A DNA stretch of 64,000 nt from Olivibacter sitiensis DSM 17696 (lineage in GTDB: Bacteria > Bacteroidota > Bacteroidia > Sphingobacteriales > Sphingobacteriaceae), in the NCBI RefSeq assembly GCF_000427965.1, contig NZ_ATZA01000018.1:1-64000 (forward strand). Direction: 5' to 3'. The notes below the pieces were generated by a model. It saw only the letters and a list, made by a program, of their open reading frames with translations. It was not told the DNA's origin and did no database searches. Shown here in pieces: positions 62,679-64,000 of the stretch. A program made the position numbers and the translations under genes. Every line of letters starts with the position of its first letter. The first letter of the stretch is position 1.

Positions 62679-64000
62679 ATGAAAAAAATAACGATAATGG
62701 GACTTGGGCTGTTGGCACTGGTAAGTTGCGACAGCATCTTGGATGTGGAACCTGTTTCACAAATATCCGTCAATCAAGCATTTTCTAATCTAAATAGTGC
62801 TGAAGGAGTCGTCAATGGTATGTACAATAACCTGCAAACACCATATATGTGGCGAATGCAGGTGATCACCGATGTGGCATCGGACATGTCGCAGCAAACA
62901 GACTCTTGGGATGCGTTGATTGCTGCCGATCAATTTGACTGGAGCGTGGACAATTCCGAAGTAGAAGATTTGTACACGTCCATCTACCGATGCATCGATA
63001 TCGCCAATAACGTAATAGTGAATGTCCCTCAAATGGATATTGCCCAAGCAAACAAAGACGACATGATGGGGCAGGCTTATTGGATAAGAGGGCTGGCCTA
63101 TTTTGATCTTGCGAGGCTTTTCGGTGGATATCCCAACGTATATGGCAATCTAGGTGTTGTGATTGTCCTTCAGCCATCGATCGGTATAAGCGACGAAGAT
63201 TTGAGACCGCGCAGTTCGCTAGCAGAAACATATGCACAGGTCGAGTCCGACCTGTTGCAGGCCTTACAGCTGCTACCAGAAAACAGGTCTTCCAGCGCCT
63301 TGTCAAAGGCGAAGGCTACGAAGCCCGCCGCTAGGGCATTATTGGCTCGCTACTATTTATATAATCAACAATGGGCGCAAGCAGAACAGTATGCAACCGA
63401 TGCTATTGCGGGAAAGGGTCTGAATGTGCCATTTGCCTCCATTTTTACCACCGATAATTCGGAAGAAAGCTTATTTGAGCTACAGTTTAACAATACAGAC
63501 GGCATGGGCTTACGCAACTGGTATTTTCCTTCTACGCTAGGAGGAAGAGGTGGAACGGCATTGCATGCAGCTACTTATGAGGTGGTTATATCCGATCCAG
63601 AAGACGTACGTTCTCAGTTTTTGGCACAGCATCCAGTCAACAGAACGTATTATGTAACCAAATGGAGTGATGCACAAAATGCCAATAATTTTCAGCTTTT
63701 GAGGCTTGCGGAACAATACCTCATCCGGGCCGAGGCAAGGGCTGAGCAGGGTAATCTAACGGGTGCATTGGCAGATTTGAACGCCGTGCGTACGCGTGCA
63801 GGGGTACAGCCTTCCAATGCCTCGGGCGCTGGGCAAATAGTGGAGGCTATTCTGAATGAGCGGAGGTTGGAATTTGTTGGAGAAGGGCAACGTTGGTTTG
63901 ACGTTATTCGTAAAGGCCTAGGCATGCAAGTCTTCCAAAATATTGTGCGCACTACCGGTAGTCAACCCAGCTATTCGTTGCCAAACGCTGGTAGGCAGGT
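62679..64000 (+). CDS. SusD/RagB-type outer-membrane lipoprotein (cut by window edge)
   Basis: An open frame of about 440 visible residues. The lipoprotein signal MKKITIMGLGLLALVSCDSI has lipobox C17. The N-terminal SusD-like domain has an AEGVVNGMYNNL segment and the GQAYWIRGLAYFDLARLFGG motif, and the RagB/SusD C-terminal domain includes FQLLRLAEQYLIRAEARAEQG and ILNERRLEFVGEGQRWFDVIRKG. It binds the substrate at the surface and passes it to SusC. Its start is 11 bases after the susC stop, so the two are co-transcribed. The 3' end lies beyond the window, so cargo enzymes are not seen. Confidence 0.93.
   Translation, partial: MKKITIMGLGLLALVSCDSILDVEPVSQISVNQAFSNLNSAEGVVNGMYNNLQTPYMWRMQVITDVASDMSQQTDSWDALIAADQFDWSVDNSEVEDLYTSIYRCIDIANNVIVNVPQMDIAQANKDDMMGQAYWIRGLAYFDLARLFGGYPNVYGNLGVVIVLQPSIGISDEDLRPRSSLAETYAQVESDLLQALQLLPENRSSSALSKAKATKPAARALLARYYLYNQQWAQAEQYATDAIAGKGLNVPFASIFTTDNSEESLFELQFNNTDGMGLRNWYFPSTLGGRGGTALHAATYEVVISDPEDVRSQFLAQHPVNRTYYVTKWSDAQNANNFQLLRLAEQYLIRAEARAEQGNLTGALADLNAVRTRAGVQPSNASGAGQIVEAILNERRLEFVGEGQRWFDVIRKGLGMQVFQNIVRTTGSQPSYSLPNAGRQ

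Overview
The window comes from a Bacteroidota chromosome, most likely a Sphingobacteriaceae-type soil or water bacterium. Support: a SusC/SusD pair with its own ECF sigma and FecR anti-sigma factor, a second large TonB-dependent receptor, a NUDIX-type regulator beside glycolytic genes, AraC regulators fused to TPR arrays, and promoter-like boxes of the form TAnnTTTG in front of several genes. This is inference from gene content; no rRNA or tRNA gene was seen to fix the genus.

Layout. 1-194 is the 5' part of an IS4-type transposase gene running off the left edge. 322-9955 is core chromosome: a small membrane protein, a WG-repeat lipoprotein, a TPR protein, riboflavin synthase, and a sugar cluster (BadF-type kinase, NUDIX-type regulator, pfkA, a second kinase-like gene that has lost its phosphate-1 motif, gapA). 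10024-16455 is a tripartite RND efflux operon led by a TetR regulator. 16593-24167 holds a tandem ABC ATPase, a TPR/AraC sensor-regulator, a possible secreted-peptide plus C11 protease cassette, and a divergent MocR/flavin-oxidase pair. mnmE follows (24359-25729).

25730 to about 42760 is an integrative mobilizable element joined to the 3' end of mnmE. It carries a tyrosine integrase, an excisionase-like HTH gene, a primase/helicase, an iteron array, an oriT-like hairpin, a MobC/relaxase pair with a membrane-protein ORF nested in another frame, and then a defence cargo. The cargo is an XRE regulator with twin operators, a Type III restriction-modification operon with a PIN nuclease gene between res and mod and a HEPN-like gene behind mod (all coupled by 4-base overlaps), an AlbA/Schlafen protein with a 12-bp tandem repeat, a small DUF3024-like protein, and a Fic protein under a repeat-studded promoter. 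The restriction operon looks more AT-rich than the rest and may be a separate acquisition.

42908-57095 is again chromosomal: a SUMF1-like, Gfo/Idh/MocA and ApbE cluster, a nitroreductase/HxlR pair, a toxin-antitoxin locus whose toxin has an in-frame amber stop, two copies of a roughly 380-bp structured intergenic repeat, an S9 peptidase, a phosphodiesterase also split by an in-frame amber codon, and an Oar-like receptor. 57361-64000 is a trans-envelope signalling and uptake locus: ECF sigma, FecR, STN-SusC and a SusD cut by the right edge.

The most interesting region is the mobile element: it combines compact mobilization machinery with what may be a layered defence unit (DNA modification/cleavage plus PIN and HEPN candidate RNases).
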